A DNA stretch of 64,000 bases, from NCBI RefSeq assembly GCF_036763085.1, contig NZ_JBAIYU010000032.1, positions 1 through 64,000 of the forward strand. The letters run 5' to 3'. The DNA comes from JBAIYU01 sp036763085 (GTDB taxonomy: Bacteria; Bacillota; Negativicutes; DSM-1736; Dendrosporobacteraceae). Shown one piece after another: positions 1 through 6,813 of this stretch (position 1 is its first letter; the number at the start of each line of letters is the position of its first letter). Made by a program: the position numbers and the translations under genes. The notes below the pieces were generated by a model. The model had not been told where the DNA came from and searched no databases. It saw nothing but the letters and a program-made list of their open reading frames with translations.

Positions 1-13
1 TTAATCTCTGCTC

Positions 14-310
14 TCACATCCTTCCAGCAGCCTGAAGAAAAGACTTATATAGCTCAACTTCTCGCTCAAGCTCCTTTATCCTAAGCGCCATTTCATCCTG
101 TTGATTCAATGGACTTTTCCTTGGACGCCCCCTTCGTTTAGGGGAAGTCGGCATCTTTTCTTGTTTTCGATTATTTCGGTTTACCCAGTTTTTTATCTGA
201 ATTTTGTCTAAACCTAAGGCATCTGCTATCTCTTGCCTTGTGTGTCCTTCTTTACGCATTTGTATTATGATTGTTTCCAAAGACATTATGTCTGTCCATT
301 TTCGTGGCAT
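14..310 (-). CDS. IS3-family transposase OrfA (helix-turn-helix protein)
   Basis: This 98-residue basic protein has an N-terminal helix-turn-helix (about residues 10-45, with GHTRQEIADALGLD and an NWVNR recognition segment), an RGRPRK AT-hook-like stretch near residue 60, and a C-terminal leucine-rich helix (ELEREVELYKSFL). That order is the OrfA layout of IS3/IS150 elements, where OrfA binds the element ends and is fused to the DDE protein OrfB by a programmed frameshift. The start is an ATG preceded by GGGAGG. The gene stops at 14, and OrfB should follow outside the window. The function is known from the family; the family assignment is from motif layout only. Confidence 0.8.
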   Translation of the reverse strand: MPRKWTDIMSLETIIIQMRKEGHTRQEIADALGLDKIQIKNWVNRNNRKQEKMPTSPKRRGRPRKSPLNQQDEMALRIKELEREVELYKSFLQAAGRM

Positions 311-318
311 AATTAAAA

Positions 319-349
319 CCTCCCGTCATAGTTATCCTACAACAGGAGG
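319..349 (-). promoter_or_regulatory. Hairpin that would sequester the orfA ribosome binding site
   Basis: On the minus strand CCTCCTG (343-349) can pair with CGGGAGG (319-325). The second arm contains the Shine-Dalgarno of the transposase gene. Transcripts entering from outside the element would carry the whole hairpin and hide the site. Such protection against outside transcription is established for several insertion sequences; its use here is inference. Confidence 0.5.
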
Positions 350-558
350 CTTTTTGTCACAATGTCTGTTTTGCTGGGTTCAGTTCAAATGCCTGGAAGG
401 CTTCTGATTTTGAGCAAGCATCGGGATTCGGACCTCCGCGATTCAGGGCTTGCTTTGCGATATATAACGGAGCCAAAACCGCAATATTTCTTTAGGCCCA
501 TAGACACCTAATGACCTGAAAATATAAAGAATCGCAACCGGGCCAGAAATAGAATAGT

Positions 559-1575
559 TTATTCGGAATCCGCCAAGAATCGAGTTGCACGATAACGAGT
601 AGGCAAAAGAGTAAAATTACTTGAAAGGTCCCCTTTTATCCTGTAAAACCGCCCAACTTGAGTTTCAGGGTCGAAATCAAATACTCGATATACATAGTAT
701 ATCTCAGGATTTGCCCGAGAGAATGCCAACTCGTTTGCAGTTATTTCAAAGGAGGTATTGGCACCCCGCCTTGTCGTCTTTACCTCTATGTATTTGAGTG
801 TCCCATCAAGATGAAACGATCGAATATCATACCCCACTCCGTCTCCTTCTTCCTCAGGTACGTGAACTATTTTCTTTGCTAAATCCTCTCTTCCATTCTC
901 CCGCAAGTTCCTTGTTTCATATTCTAAAATGAAGAGCTCGCCAGCAAGACCGACATTCCGGGATTCTCGTTCGTTTTCTGTGTAGTCAACGAACCTCCCG
1001 CGAAACTCGCGCGTTGGTCTTCCTCTTCTGCGGCTTTCCCGATCTGGGGGAGAACTTTCAATATTAATTTCTCGCACAACCTGGTTACTGTGTTCAAACT
1101 GTCCCCGAGGAGCCAATCTTAAGTTCATTTCTTGGAGTACTGCAACTGGTATATCCCAATCAAGTATCTGCCACTTGAAGTGAACTGGATTCTCTTGCTC
1201 AGTGTCATGATCTATGTATGCCAACCGCCCCATGTAGGTATATTTTTTCTTTTTATCTGCACGTAAAAAGAGATAAATGTTATTCCTGGCATGATCGTGC
1301 CTAATAAATTGTCTAATTCTCTGTTCAGATAAGTTTTGCGACGGTTGTGATTGCCAAGTTAGAATTCCATCCTCAGTAACGCTCTCATTGAACGAATGAT
1401 CGCCCTGCCGTTGACCAAAGGTAATAAAAAATACATAGTCGCCATATCGGTCCGGAACTTTCACAATGCCAGATAAACCCCAAGTTCCTGCCTGAGGAGT
1501 AAAAATTGTATTAGGCGAAAAAACATCGTGAATCTCTTCTCTTGTATAAGAATGGAACCTGATGAGAGACTTCAT
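559..1575 (-). CDS. DUF3427-DUF3883 protein, probable PD-(D/E)xK-type nuclease
   Basis: This 338-residue protein has two recognisable parts. Residues 8-140 match the DUF3427 pattern (YTREEI, then WQSQ near 74-77, NNIYLFLR near 98-105, YMGRLAY near 114-120), a domain usually found at the end of restriction-type helicases. Residues 205-330 match DUF3883, with GE at 212-213, D250 and EVK at 264-266 as the likely nuclease-like core. A basic linker (RRRGRPTRE) joins them. The start is an ATG after AGGAGGTACGT. It lies 21 bases downstream of the 167-residue gene, so the two probably share a transcript, in the accessory zone beside a tRNA-Gly. A role in restriction or phage defence is inferred from the domains and context; no activity is proven by sequence. 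Confidence 0.65.
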   Translation of the reverse strand: MKSLIRFHSYTREEIHDVFSPNTIFTPQAGTWGLSGIVKVPDRYGDYVFFITFGQRQGDHSFNESVTEDGILTWQSQPSQNLSEQRIRQFIRHDHARNNIYLFLRADKKKKYTYMGRLAYIDHDTEQENPVHFKWQILDWDIPVAVLQEMNLRLAPRGQFEHSNQVVREINIESSPPDRESRRRGRPTREFRGRFVDYTENERESRNVGLAGELFILEYETRNLRENGREDLAKKIVHVPEEEGDGVGYDIRSFHLDGTLKYIEVKTTRRGANTSFEITANELAFSRANPEIYYVYRVFDFDPETQVGRFYRIKGDLSSNFTLLPTRYRATRFLADSE

Positions 1576-1596
1576 ACGTACCTCCTGATAATTTTT

Positions 1597-2100
1597 CTAT
1601 TCAGGTATTAATTCTTCAACTGATTTGAATTTGCCATTTTGTAGACCTGCGAAATTTTGGAGTAATTTTGCTTGATCGATTCCGCTACATTCAATTGGGA
1701 ATTTAGAGACACCTAGACTCATTAAATATATAGTGCGAGTAACGCCATTAGCTATATTTATATACGCAGTCTTATCATCTAACAAAAAACATGAGACTTC
1801 CGCTAGCGGAACAGGGTTACCTTCTCCATAGGAAAATCCGACAACTGCGTCTTTATATTTTCTATCTTGCTTCCACGTCAAAATATTTCCCCTAGCAATT
1901 TTAATATGGTTAGTGTCCGTGGTATTACGCCAAAGACTTAGGAAACGCTTCGAATCGACTTCAACGACAAATCTTTCATCGTTCAAACAAGGTGTTTTAG
2001 CCACCTTCATAAACACATCATCAGCATCGGTTGATATGCGAAATATTGCATTCATAGAATTAGAATAAGGCTCTCTTGCTAATTTAAAAAATGTCTCCAT
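1597..2100 (-). CDS. Hypothetical protein, partner of the DUF3883 gene
   Basis: I do not recognise this 167-residue soluble protein with confidence. It has no signal peptide or membrane segment. The stretch around residues 93-135 (NPVPLAEV, then NGVTRTIYL and FPIEC) recalls the ParB/sulfiredoxin-like fold of proteins annotated as plasmid fertility inhibition factors, where an NG-x-R-T loop contacts nucleotide; this is a weak resemblance seen by eye. It is the first gene of a likely two-gene unit with the DUF3427-DUF3883 gene, 21 bases upstream of it, and lies just downstream of the tRNA-Gly terminator. It could be a specificity, immunity or regulatory partner of that putative nuclease. Confidence 0.55.
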   Translation of the reverse strand: METFFKLAREPYSNSMNAIFRISTDADDVFMKVAKTPCLNDERFVVEVDSKRFLSLWRNTTDTNHIKIARGNILTWKQDRKYKDAVVGFSYGEGNPVPLAEVSCFLLDDKTAYINIANGVTRTIYLMSLGVSKFPIECSGIDQAKLLQNFAGLQNGKFKSVEELIPE

Positions 2101-2214
2101 ATAAGATTTCCTCTCGATATTAACTTAGGCATTCTTTTCTATCTTAAAGACGCTATATACTTTTAATGATTTATTATTCTCTTTTGCCTTCCTATTTGCC
2201 TTCCAAACACAAAA

Positions 2215-2243
2215 AAGCCTTCTAGCAAATTGCTAGAAGGCTT
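2215..2243 (-). terminator. Rho-independent terminator after tRNA-Gly
   Basis: The inverted repeat AAGCCTTCTAGCA / TGCTAGAAGGCTT is followed on the minus strand by a run of T (2211-2216). It begins nine bases after the tRNA 3' end and clearly ends the tRNA transcript. Confidence 0.9.
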
Positions 2244-2251
2244 GATTTTCT

Positions 2252-2326
2252 TGGAGCGGGCAACGAGATTCGAACTCGCGACCCACGGCTTGGGAAGCCG
2301 GTACTCTACCACTGAGCTACGCCCGC
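2252..2326 (-). tRNA. tRNA-Gly (anticodon CCC)
   Basis: The minus strand folds as a full cloverleaf. The acceptor stem is GCGGGCG/TGCCCGC, the D arm GCTC/GAGT, the anticodon loop TTCCCAA (CCC at its centre), and the T arm GCGAG-TTCGAAT-CTCGT, with encoded 3' CCA (2252-2254). The first anticodon-stem pair (C27-T43) is a mismatch. The gene is single, with its own promoter and terminator. tRNA 3' ends are common integration sites, and accessory genes lie directly downstream. Confidence 0.95.
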
Positions 2327-2479
2327 CCGATATTGGAAATAAGGGTTTGTAAAAAAAACACACTACAAATAAGATAAAAACCGCTTTAGGTATACTTCCT
2401 AATTCAAGATCCAATAGAATAGAATATAGTATCTACGCACCTCCATGGGCATTTTCGACCCACTTCCTAAAGCAATTTC

Positions 2480-2508
2480 ATTATACTTTAGGGTGCATAA
2501 AAAGTCAA
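2480..2508 (-). promoter_or_regulatory. Strong sigma-A type promoter upstream of tRNA-Gly
   Basis: On the minus strand TTGACT (2503-2508) and TATAAT (2480-2485) are separated by exactly 17 bases. Transcription would start near 2473, about 145 bases before the tRNA, and run through it to the terminator at 2215-2243. No other gene lies between promoter and tRNA. Confidence 0.75.
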
Positions 2509-2680
2509 TATTATCCAGTTTATGCTTTAAATACTAATCGTGTCAATGTAATACCCCGCCAACTGCCATCGGGAAAGTCATTTTGGATACAGAAAACTTA
2601 CCCCACCCATTCAAAAAAGACTTTTTTCACCCTTGCGGATGTATTGTCCTTTTCATATCAGCAAGATAAAACCAAAAAAA
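2509..2680. other. Intergenic stretch, possible IS end remnant
   Basis: Together with 2327-2479 this gives about 350 bases without a protein gene. Around 2555-2620 the minus strand reads GGGTGGGGTAAGTTTTCTG then ATCCAAAATGACTTTCC. This resembles the non-coding ends of IS21-type elements, but I cannot prove it and see no transposase gene. Otherwise only the tRNA promoter is recognisable. Confidence 0.25.
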
Positions 2681-3232
2681 TTACTTTGTTGCCGCAATTA
2701 GTTTGCCAGTATCTATATATGATAGCTTTCTTTCATGTTGTTCTGGACAATCTTTTTCAAGCCATAGTAATGAATCCTCTAGCTCATTTGTCGGATTGAC
2801 CCATGTTATATTTGCCAATTGAGCAATCCCATTAGCTTCTAACGCAAAATGGTATCTAGCTTTATCATCTTTAGATATTATTATTTCATCTGTTTTAACT
2901 GAAGCTTCTACTAAGTGTATATCTTTTATCATAGCATGCACATGACCCGTCTCATTTGAACAGTTATTTAATAATGTTCTTAATTCAGCATTCTCAGTAT
3001 CATTTATAAACATCAACTGGTTTCTGCTTATCATTGAGACTAGCCAAGACCGAGTGAATCTGGACATATGCTTATCCCATTCTTGTCTAATTTCCTTTGT
3101 CATAACAAGTATATGGTTCCGCTCTCTAAAAATTGAAAGAAAGTCTCGGCACATTCTAGAGTGTGGATGAATACTTTCTCCAGGTGACCTAGCAATGCAA
3201 GCATCAATTACCATCTTTTTGATAGTCGTCAT
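2681..3232 (-). CDS. PIN-like nuclease/toxin, partner of the ATPase
   Basis: This 183-residue protein begins with MTTIKKMVIDACIARS. The aspartate at residue 10 directly after a short beta strand is typical of PIN-like nucleases. Further acidic candidates follow in TKEIRQEWDKH (about residues 56-66) and in IISKDDKARYHF (about 120-131), the usual late-acid position, and ITWVNP closes the domain. The chosen ATG (3232) has GAGGAAGG about 11 bases upstream; an in-frame ATG at 3253 lacks such a site. The start overlaps the end of the ATPase gene by 29 bases, so the two are translationally coupled. PIN domains are usually Mg-dependent RNases; RNase or DNase activity here is inference. Confidence 0.6.
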   Translation of the reverse strand: MTTIKKMVIDACIARSPGESIHPHSRMCRDFLSIFRERNHILVMTKEIRQEWDKHMSRFTRSWLVSMISRNQLMFINDTENAELRTLLNNCSNETGHVHAMIKDIHLVEASVKTDEIIISKDDKARYHFALEANGIAQLANITWVNPTNELEDSLLWLEKDCPEQHERKLSYIDTGKLIAATK

Positions 3233-4643
3233 TGGATTGCATTCCTTCCTCAACAGTATTTAAATACTCCATTTCAGCCATTAACGCTATATCATCAAAG
3301 TCTTCTGGCCACTCTCCGAACGCACCATTTCTGTCTAAGTCAGCACTAGATACTTCAGTAATACCATTTTGCAATTTATTGAACCAGTGTAACTTTACTA
3401 AACCATGAGGTATCTCTTTTTTGGCAACAGCTATTTGTATTCCCCTTATCAACAAAGAACTATGCGTCTCTACAATTACCTTGACACCCCTGCTAGCTGA
3501 TTCCACTAAGAGTTTTGCCATAACTAATTGTGCTTTTGGATGTAGATGTATTTCTGGTTGCTCAATATAAACAATCTGATTAGGTTTAGCGAATATTAAT
3601 GCGACAGCAACTGGTAGTGTTTGTGAAACTCCAAGCCCTACATCAGCAATGCTAACATACTCGCATTTTTTTGAGTCTTCTGAGCTGTAATTCCGATCTA
3701 CAAAAATTTCAACTTGGGTATCATTAATAACCTTAGTATGTAGTTTATTTGCAAGTCCAAGAAGCCTTAGATTCTCTTCTAACCTTTTTAGCTTTAACTG
3801 GTCATTCTTTTGCCAATAATTAAGAATACTTGCGACATATTTCTCGAAGGTACCCGGCAAATATAATTCTTCATTATCAGCCGTTAAACCTGTAGTTGGA
3901 TAGCTTCGCTCCGGGTTTCCCCTTAGTCCTGGCAGATGCAGTATTTGTCTAATATGAGATTCCACAGGATTGTCTGGCCCCAGATTAAATGTTGCATTAT
4001 CATATTTCGAATTAGCTACAATTTTAAGAAAGCACCGTTCACGTTTTGCAATTAGATTAGGCATCGGTGCAGGTATATTTTTATTTGCATTCTTTTGTTT
4101 TTGTTTATTGCGTTTGTATGGCTCATTTTTATCCGCCATAACCCTGCTGACTAAACTTAGAAGCCCTTCTGGAACAATTTTTTGTAACTGATCTTGTGTT
4201 TGATTTAAAATTATTCTTAACGGTTCTTTTGAATCAATTACTAAGCTTGTCTCTAAAACCTCAAGCCCCGCTTTGGGATTCTTCTTGTAAACAATTCTAT
4301 ATTCATTTTTTTCATTGAAACCAATACTAATATTTATCTGATCTTTGCAAGAAGTTTCTGCACTATTGTTAATTATTTGATCAGCCGAAGTACATCTAAC
4401 ATGAGGTCCGTTTAATAGAAAGGCTCCGGGGTCATAGCCACATTCTAAAGTCTGCTTCATCAAGAGCAATGGCTGCATTACGCTTGACTTACCACAGCTA
4501 TTAGGACCAGCTAAGATTGTAAGAGGGCGGAACTCAACTTTTCGCTCCCTTCCAAAAGACTTAAATCCACAAAGACGTACACTAGTTATTCCACCCTGCC
4601 ATTTTTTATTAGATGATTTTTCTGGTGTCGTATTCTTGTCCAT
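3204..4643 (-). CDS. OLD/ABC-like AAA ATPase (DUF3696-type)
   Basis: This 479-residue protein has an SMC/OLD-like ATPase fold split by a long insert. The N-terminus gives VRLCGFKSFG then Walker A GPNSCGKSS (residues 46-54). The C-terminal half has a Walker B/signature region IVYIEQPEIHLHP followed by the switch histidine in VIVETHSSLL. The end carries NGAFGEWPEDFDD, close to the motif of DUF3696 proteins. A lysine-rich low-complexity insert sits near residues 170-190. It is the upstream gene of a tightly overlapping pair with a PIN-like protein. ATPases of this class act as sensors in OLD, Gabija, PARIS and related defence systems by coupling nucleotide hydrolysis to a nuclease or toxin. That role is inferred from the pairing. 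Confidence 0.7.
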   Translation of the reverse strand: MDKNTTPEKSSNKKWQGGITSVRLCGFKSFGRERKVEFRPLTILAGPNSCGKSSVMQPLLLMKQTLECGYDPGAFLLNGPHVRCTSADQIINNSAETSCKDQINISIGFNEKNEYRIVYKKNPKAGLEVLETSLVIDSKEPLRIILNQTQDQLQKIVPEGLLSLVSRVMADKNEPYKRNKQKQKNANKNIPAPMPNLIAKRERCFLKIVANSKYDNATFNLGPDNPVESHIRQILHLPGLRGNPERSYPTTGLTADNEELYLPGTFEKYVASILNYWQKNDQLKLKRLEENLRLLGLANKLHTKVINDTQVEIFVDRNYSSEDSKKCEYVSIADVGLGVSQTLPVAVALIFAKPNQIVYIEQPEIHLHPKAQLVMAKLLVESASRGVKVIVETHSSLLIRGIQIAVAKKEIPHGLVKLHWFNKLQNGITEVSSADLDRNGAFGEWPEDFDDIALMAEMEYLNTVEEGMQSNDDYQKDGN

Positions 4644-4723
4644 GTTAACTCACACCTCCAGTCAAGTAAATTCATGGCGATTCATAGGGTTTCCTGCCAT
4701 CAAATGGAAATATATTTTAAAAT

Positions 4724-4862
4724 CTATGCTCTACCCTCTAATTCTTTAACCCGTTGATAAAATGTAGCTTTCTTTAGTCCTGTAATATTCATAGCTTTAA
4801 CTGCCGTAATTTCTTTTTCCTTCCAACGTCTATATACTTCAATGGCATCGCGGGGACGGTTC
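4724..4862 (-). pseudogene. C-terminal stump of a serine recombinase (resolvase/invertase)
   Basis: The minus strand encodes AIEVYRRWKEKEITAVKAM then TGLKKATFYQRVKELEGRA and a stop at 4724-4726. This is the helix-turn-helix tail of small serine recombinases (the Y-x-x-W-K-x-x-E-I-T-A-x-x-A-M ... TFYRRVKE pattern). No catalytic N-terminal domain precedes it: the frame runs straight into the inverted repeat of the neighbouring Y1 transposase element. It looks like a gene truncated by that insertion. The rest of the gene is not visible on the far side of the element. Confidence 0.7.
4844..4862 (-). repeat. Inverted repeat, copy 1 of the Y1 element
   Basis: The minus strand reads GAACCGTCCCCGCGATGCC. 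It matches copy 2 (5682-5700, plus strand) at 16 of 19 positions. It lies just downstream of the transposase stop codon. Confidence 0.7.
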
Positions 4863-4869
4863 TCGTGAG

Positions 4870-5640
4870 TCATGCACGTACAATCACACTTTGCGTTATG
4901 CCCGTCAGCCGTGCAATTTGCCTTGTTGATATCCCATTAATCTGCTTAATTTTTCGTAGTATTTCGTCCCGTTTCTGTTTTTCCATAGTTTGCAGTTCTG
5001 TTGCTACGGTTAGCTTCGCTGTCTCTTGTATTGCAAGTCTAGCTTCCAGGTCTGTCAATTTATACATACCGTAAACCATTACACCGGCATCTTCCGTCTT
5101 TTCGTTCATAAACTTTTCAAACCGGCGGACCGCGATTTCTGGGTCTGAAGAGAACATGTCCATTGCAAAATCAGTATCAACTAAATTACTGTATCCAAAA
5201 TACCCTTGATAACTGCTCCAATGGTAGTCGCTCATTTTTTTGACTTCCCCCGTCTTCAAAGGGTTCTGATGTATGTAACGTAGCACCATCAAAAAATACT
5301 CGTCACTTTCTACAACCTCACTCTTAAACCGATCTTGGAATAAAGGACCACACCGACCGTATTTTCGGTTGAACCACGAAACATAGCTTACACCAATTCG
5401 CTTCATGGTCTTTGCGATTAGTTCATTACCTTCCTTTATTAGCAAATGGATATGGTTATTCATTAGGCAGTAACCATATATCTTGTATTGACCAACTTCC
5501 TTATAATAATGCAAACACCACATGAACCTTTCTTTATCTTGTTCATCCTCAAATATAACTTGTTTATTTATCCCTCGCAGAATTACGTGATATATTCCGC
5601 TTTGGCTCTGTTTTCGTGCTGTCTTGGCATGCTGCTTCAC
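4870..5640 (-). CDS. REP-associated tyrosine transposase (Y1/HUH family)
   Basis: This 256-residue protein belongs to the TnpA_REP/IS200-like Y1 superfamily. The HUH metal site is NNHIHLL (about residues 62-68), and the catalytic tyrosine is probably in LRYIHQNPLKTG (about residues 120-131). The C-terminal region (ISTRQIARLTGITQSV) is an added helix-turn-helix typical of RAYT-like members. These enzymes nick and join single-stranded DNA at REP or inverted repeats; such repeats flank this gene. The start is a GTG with a weak upstream purine stretch. The length is normal for the family and the frame is intact, so it may be active. Confidence 0.85.
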   Translation of the reverse strand: MKQHAKTARKQSQSGIYHVILRGINKQVIFEDEQDKERFMWCLHYYKEVGQYKIYGYCLMNNHIHLLIKEGNELIAKTMKRIGVSYVSWFNRKYGRCGPLFQDRFKSEVVESDEYFLMVLRYIHQNPLKTGEVKKMSDYHWSSYQGYFGYSNLVDTDFAMDMFSSDPEIAVRRFEKFMNEKTEDAGVMVYGMYKLTDLEARLAIQETAKLTVATELQTMEKQKRDEILRKIKQINGISTRQIARLTGITQSVIVRA

Positions 5641-5681
5641 CTCATTCCTATTCTGACATATGCACTACTTTCGCATCAATA

Positions 5682-5700
5682 GAACCGTCCCTGTGATGGC
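5682..5700 (+). repeat. Inverted repeat, copy 2 of the Y1 element
   Basis: The plus strand reads GAACCGTCCCTGTGATGGC, the inverted partner of 4844-4862. It lies upstream of the transposase start and ends where a small membrane-protein-like frame begins. Confidence 0.7.
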
Positions 5701-5941
5701 GATGTCCCGATGGAATTCCTTTTACGCCTTCCTAACGATAGCATTTATAGGATTTTTTGCAAAAGCAGTTACGTCCCTTATCATATACATAGAGGAAAGA
5801 GCACAAGTAGGACAAAGAGTGCATTCTCCTGGTCCAGTGGTATTACAACCAGCCATGAAACCTTTAGATACGCATGAACAAAAAAAGCCCCACCACAAAG
5901 ATGGGACTCAAAATTCAGGGAATGACAGCGATACTTTTTAA
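5696..5941 (+). CDS. Small membrane-protein-like frame, probably 5'-truncated
   Basis: The frame encodes about 81 residues: a single hydrophobic segment (FYAFLTIAFIGFFAKAVTSL, about residues 8-27) followed by a hydrophilic, His/Pro-rich tail. No Shine-Dalgarno precedes any start codon, and the beginning lies inside the right inverted repeat of the Y1 element. If it was once a gene, its original 5' end was probably lost on insertion. I do not recognise the family and cannot rule out a chance frame. Confidence 0.3.
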   Translation: MAMSRWNSFYAFLTIAFIGFFAKAVTSLIIYIEERAQVGQRVHSPGPVVLQPAMKPLDTHEQKKPHHKDGTQNSGNDSDTF

Positions 5942-6051
5942 ATTCATATATAACGAATCTTTACTGTTTTAGATGATTTTTTTCCACATATCGAAACTAC
6001 CTTATTTTGAGTTTGCTAGATTCCTAGTAAGTAGTTTTAATGCAAAACAAA

Positions 6052-6081
6052 CACCACTGCAGCTATTTGCTGACAGTGGTG
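6052..6081 (-). terminator. Terminator of the 36-residue gene
   Basis: CACCACTG/CAGTGGTG arms are followed on the minus strand by a T-rich tract (TTTGTTTTG). It lies 25 bases after the small gene's stop codon. Confidence 0.7.
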
Positions 6082-6106
6082 CTCTAGCAGGGCGGGTAAA
6101 ACTATG

Positions 6107-6217
6107 TTAGTCAGTACAGCAATCGTTATCAAAGCTAAAGAATAATAATAATATAATTATTATTATGATTATTATTGAGCTACCATTGTTATTTCCACCA
6201 AATCCACCAAATCCCAT
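6107..6217 (-). CDS. 36-residue Gly/Phe and poly-Ile membrane peptide (YjcZ-like)
   Basis: The peptide starts MGFGGFGGNNNGSS, continues with eight isoleucines in a row, three leucines and FFSF, and ends DNDCCTD. An AAAGGAG site lies 9 bases before the ATG, and a terminator follows, so it reads as a real single gene. The Gly-Phe head, short hydrophobic helix and Asp/Cys tail recall the tiny YjcZ/YbaM-type sporulation or coat peptides of Firmicutes. Function is unknown. The Ile run comes from an (ATA/ATT)n-like tract, so slippage could vary its length. Confidence 0.7.
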   Translation of the reverse strand: MGFGGFGGNNNGSSIIIIIIIILLLFFSFDNDCCTD

Positions 6218-6365
6218 ATCAATCAACTCCTTTGATCTTTCTGTGTATCCTATGATATGAGAAGCTGTTTTGCTATTGATGAAATAAAAAAGTATTTAAT
6301 TTTACCCGTTTGTTGTTACGAAGATAGATTTTAATTAAATATGTAATCAAGAATAGCTGAGAAGC

Positions 6366-6405
6366 AAAGAAGCCGTCTTGGGATCAGTCCCCAGACGACT
6401 TCTTT
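6366..6405 (-). terminator. Terminator after the omega-subunit gene
   Basis: AAAGAAGCCGTCT pairs imperfectly with AGACGACTTCTTT across 40 bases. It lies 35 bases beyond the rpoZ stop; T-rich sequence flanks both sides, so it may work in both directions. Confidence 0.7.
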
Positions 6406-6439
6406 GTTTTCATAGTATTTATGGTAAAAATAGTAGTAT

Positions 6440-6646
6440 CTATTTAATTCCTGTATTACCTCGCGTATAAGATATTTTTCCTTGATTTATTTCTTCTAAA
6501 GCATTCGTGACAGACTTAGAAGACTTGCTCTTTACTAAGAGTTCACTACCATTATTTATTTCCCGAGCTCTTTTAGCCGCTAGTACAGCAAGAGTATACC
6601 TACAGTCAGTTCGTTTTTCCAAGTCGTCCAATGCTGGATAATTCAT
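6440..6646 (-). CDS. rpoZ: RNA polymerase omega subunit
   Basis: This 68-residue protein matches the omega pattern: MNYPALDDLEKRTDCRYTLAVLAAKRAREI, then VTNALEEINQGKISY. Omega binds the beta' subunit and helps RNA polymerase assembly. AAGGGG precedes the ATG by 9 bases. In most Firmicutes rpoZ follows gmk; here it stands alone between a putative coat peptide and a membrane protein and has its own terminator. It may be a second, accessory copy or simply relocated; the window cannot tell which. Confidence 0.85.
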   Translation of the reverse strand: MNYPALDDLEKRTDCRYTLAVLAAKRAREINNGSELLVKSKSSKSVTNALEEINQGKISYTRGNTGIK

Positions 6647-6813
6647 TTTATTTACCCCTTTTCATTACCTCTTATTACTACCAAATTCACTCCCATCAAT
6701 GTTTTACATCAATCTATATATCATACCATACTTCTGGACTATTTAGTCATAAAACTTGAAATAAAAACAACATATGATAAAAAGGCCACTGATATAATGG
6801 ACTAGAATCACAT

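Larger units (their letters stand above)
1..387 (-). mobile_element. Partial IS3-family insertion sequence (one end plus orfA)
   Basis: The window opens inside an insertion sequence read on the minus strand. An OrfA-type transposase gene lies at 14-310, and the likely outer end is near 387, where the minus strand begins TGAACTGAACCC, a TG-start terminal sequence of the kind seen in IS3/IS150-type elements. OrfB would lie beyond base 1, so completeness cannot be judged. The exact terminus and any target duplication are inferred, not seen, because the other end is outside the window. Confidence 0.65.
4844..5700 (-). mobile_element. Y1 (REP-associated) transposase element with inverted repeats
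   Basis: A transposase gene is bracketed by two inverted copies of a 19-base GC-rich sequence (4844-4862 and 5682-5700). This is the organisation of REP-associated tyrosine transposase elements, which move single-stranded DNA by HUH chemistry and recognise palindromic or repeated ends. The left copy joins a recombinase stump; the right copy abuts a small reading frame that lacks a start signal. The boundaries are therefore supported on both sides by broken genes. Confidence 0.65.

Noticed and set aside
425..445. GGTCCGAATCCCG on the minus strand resembling a tRNA T arm
   Set aside because: No acceptor, D or anticodon arms can be formed around it.
2163..2414. An 83-codon frame on the minus strand
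   Set aside because: It runs straight through the tRNA-Gly gene and its terminator, so it is not a protein gene.
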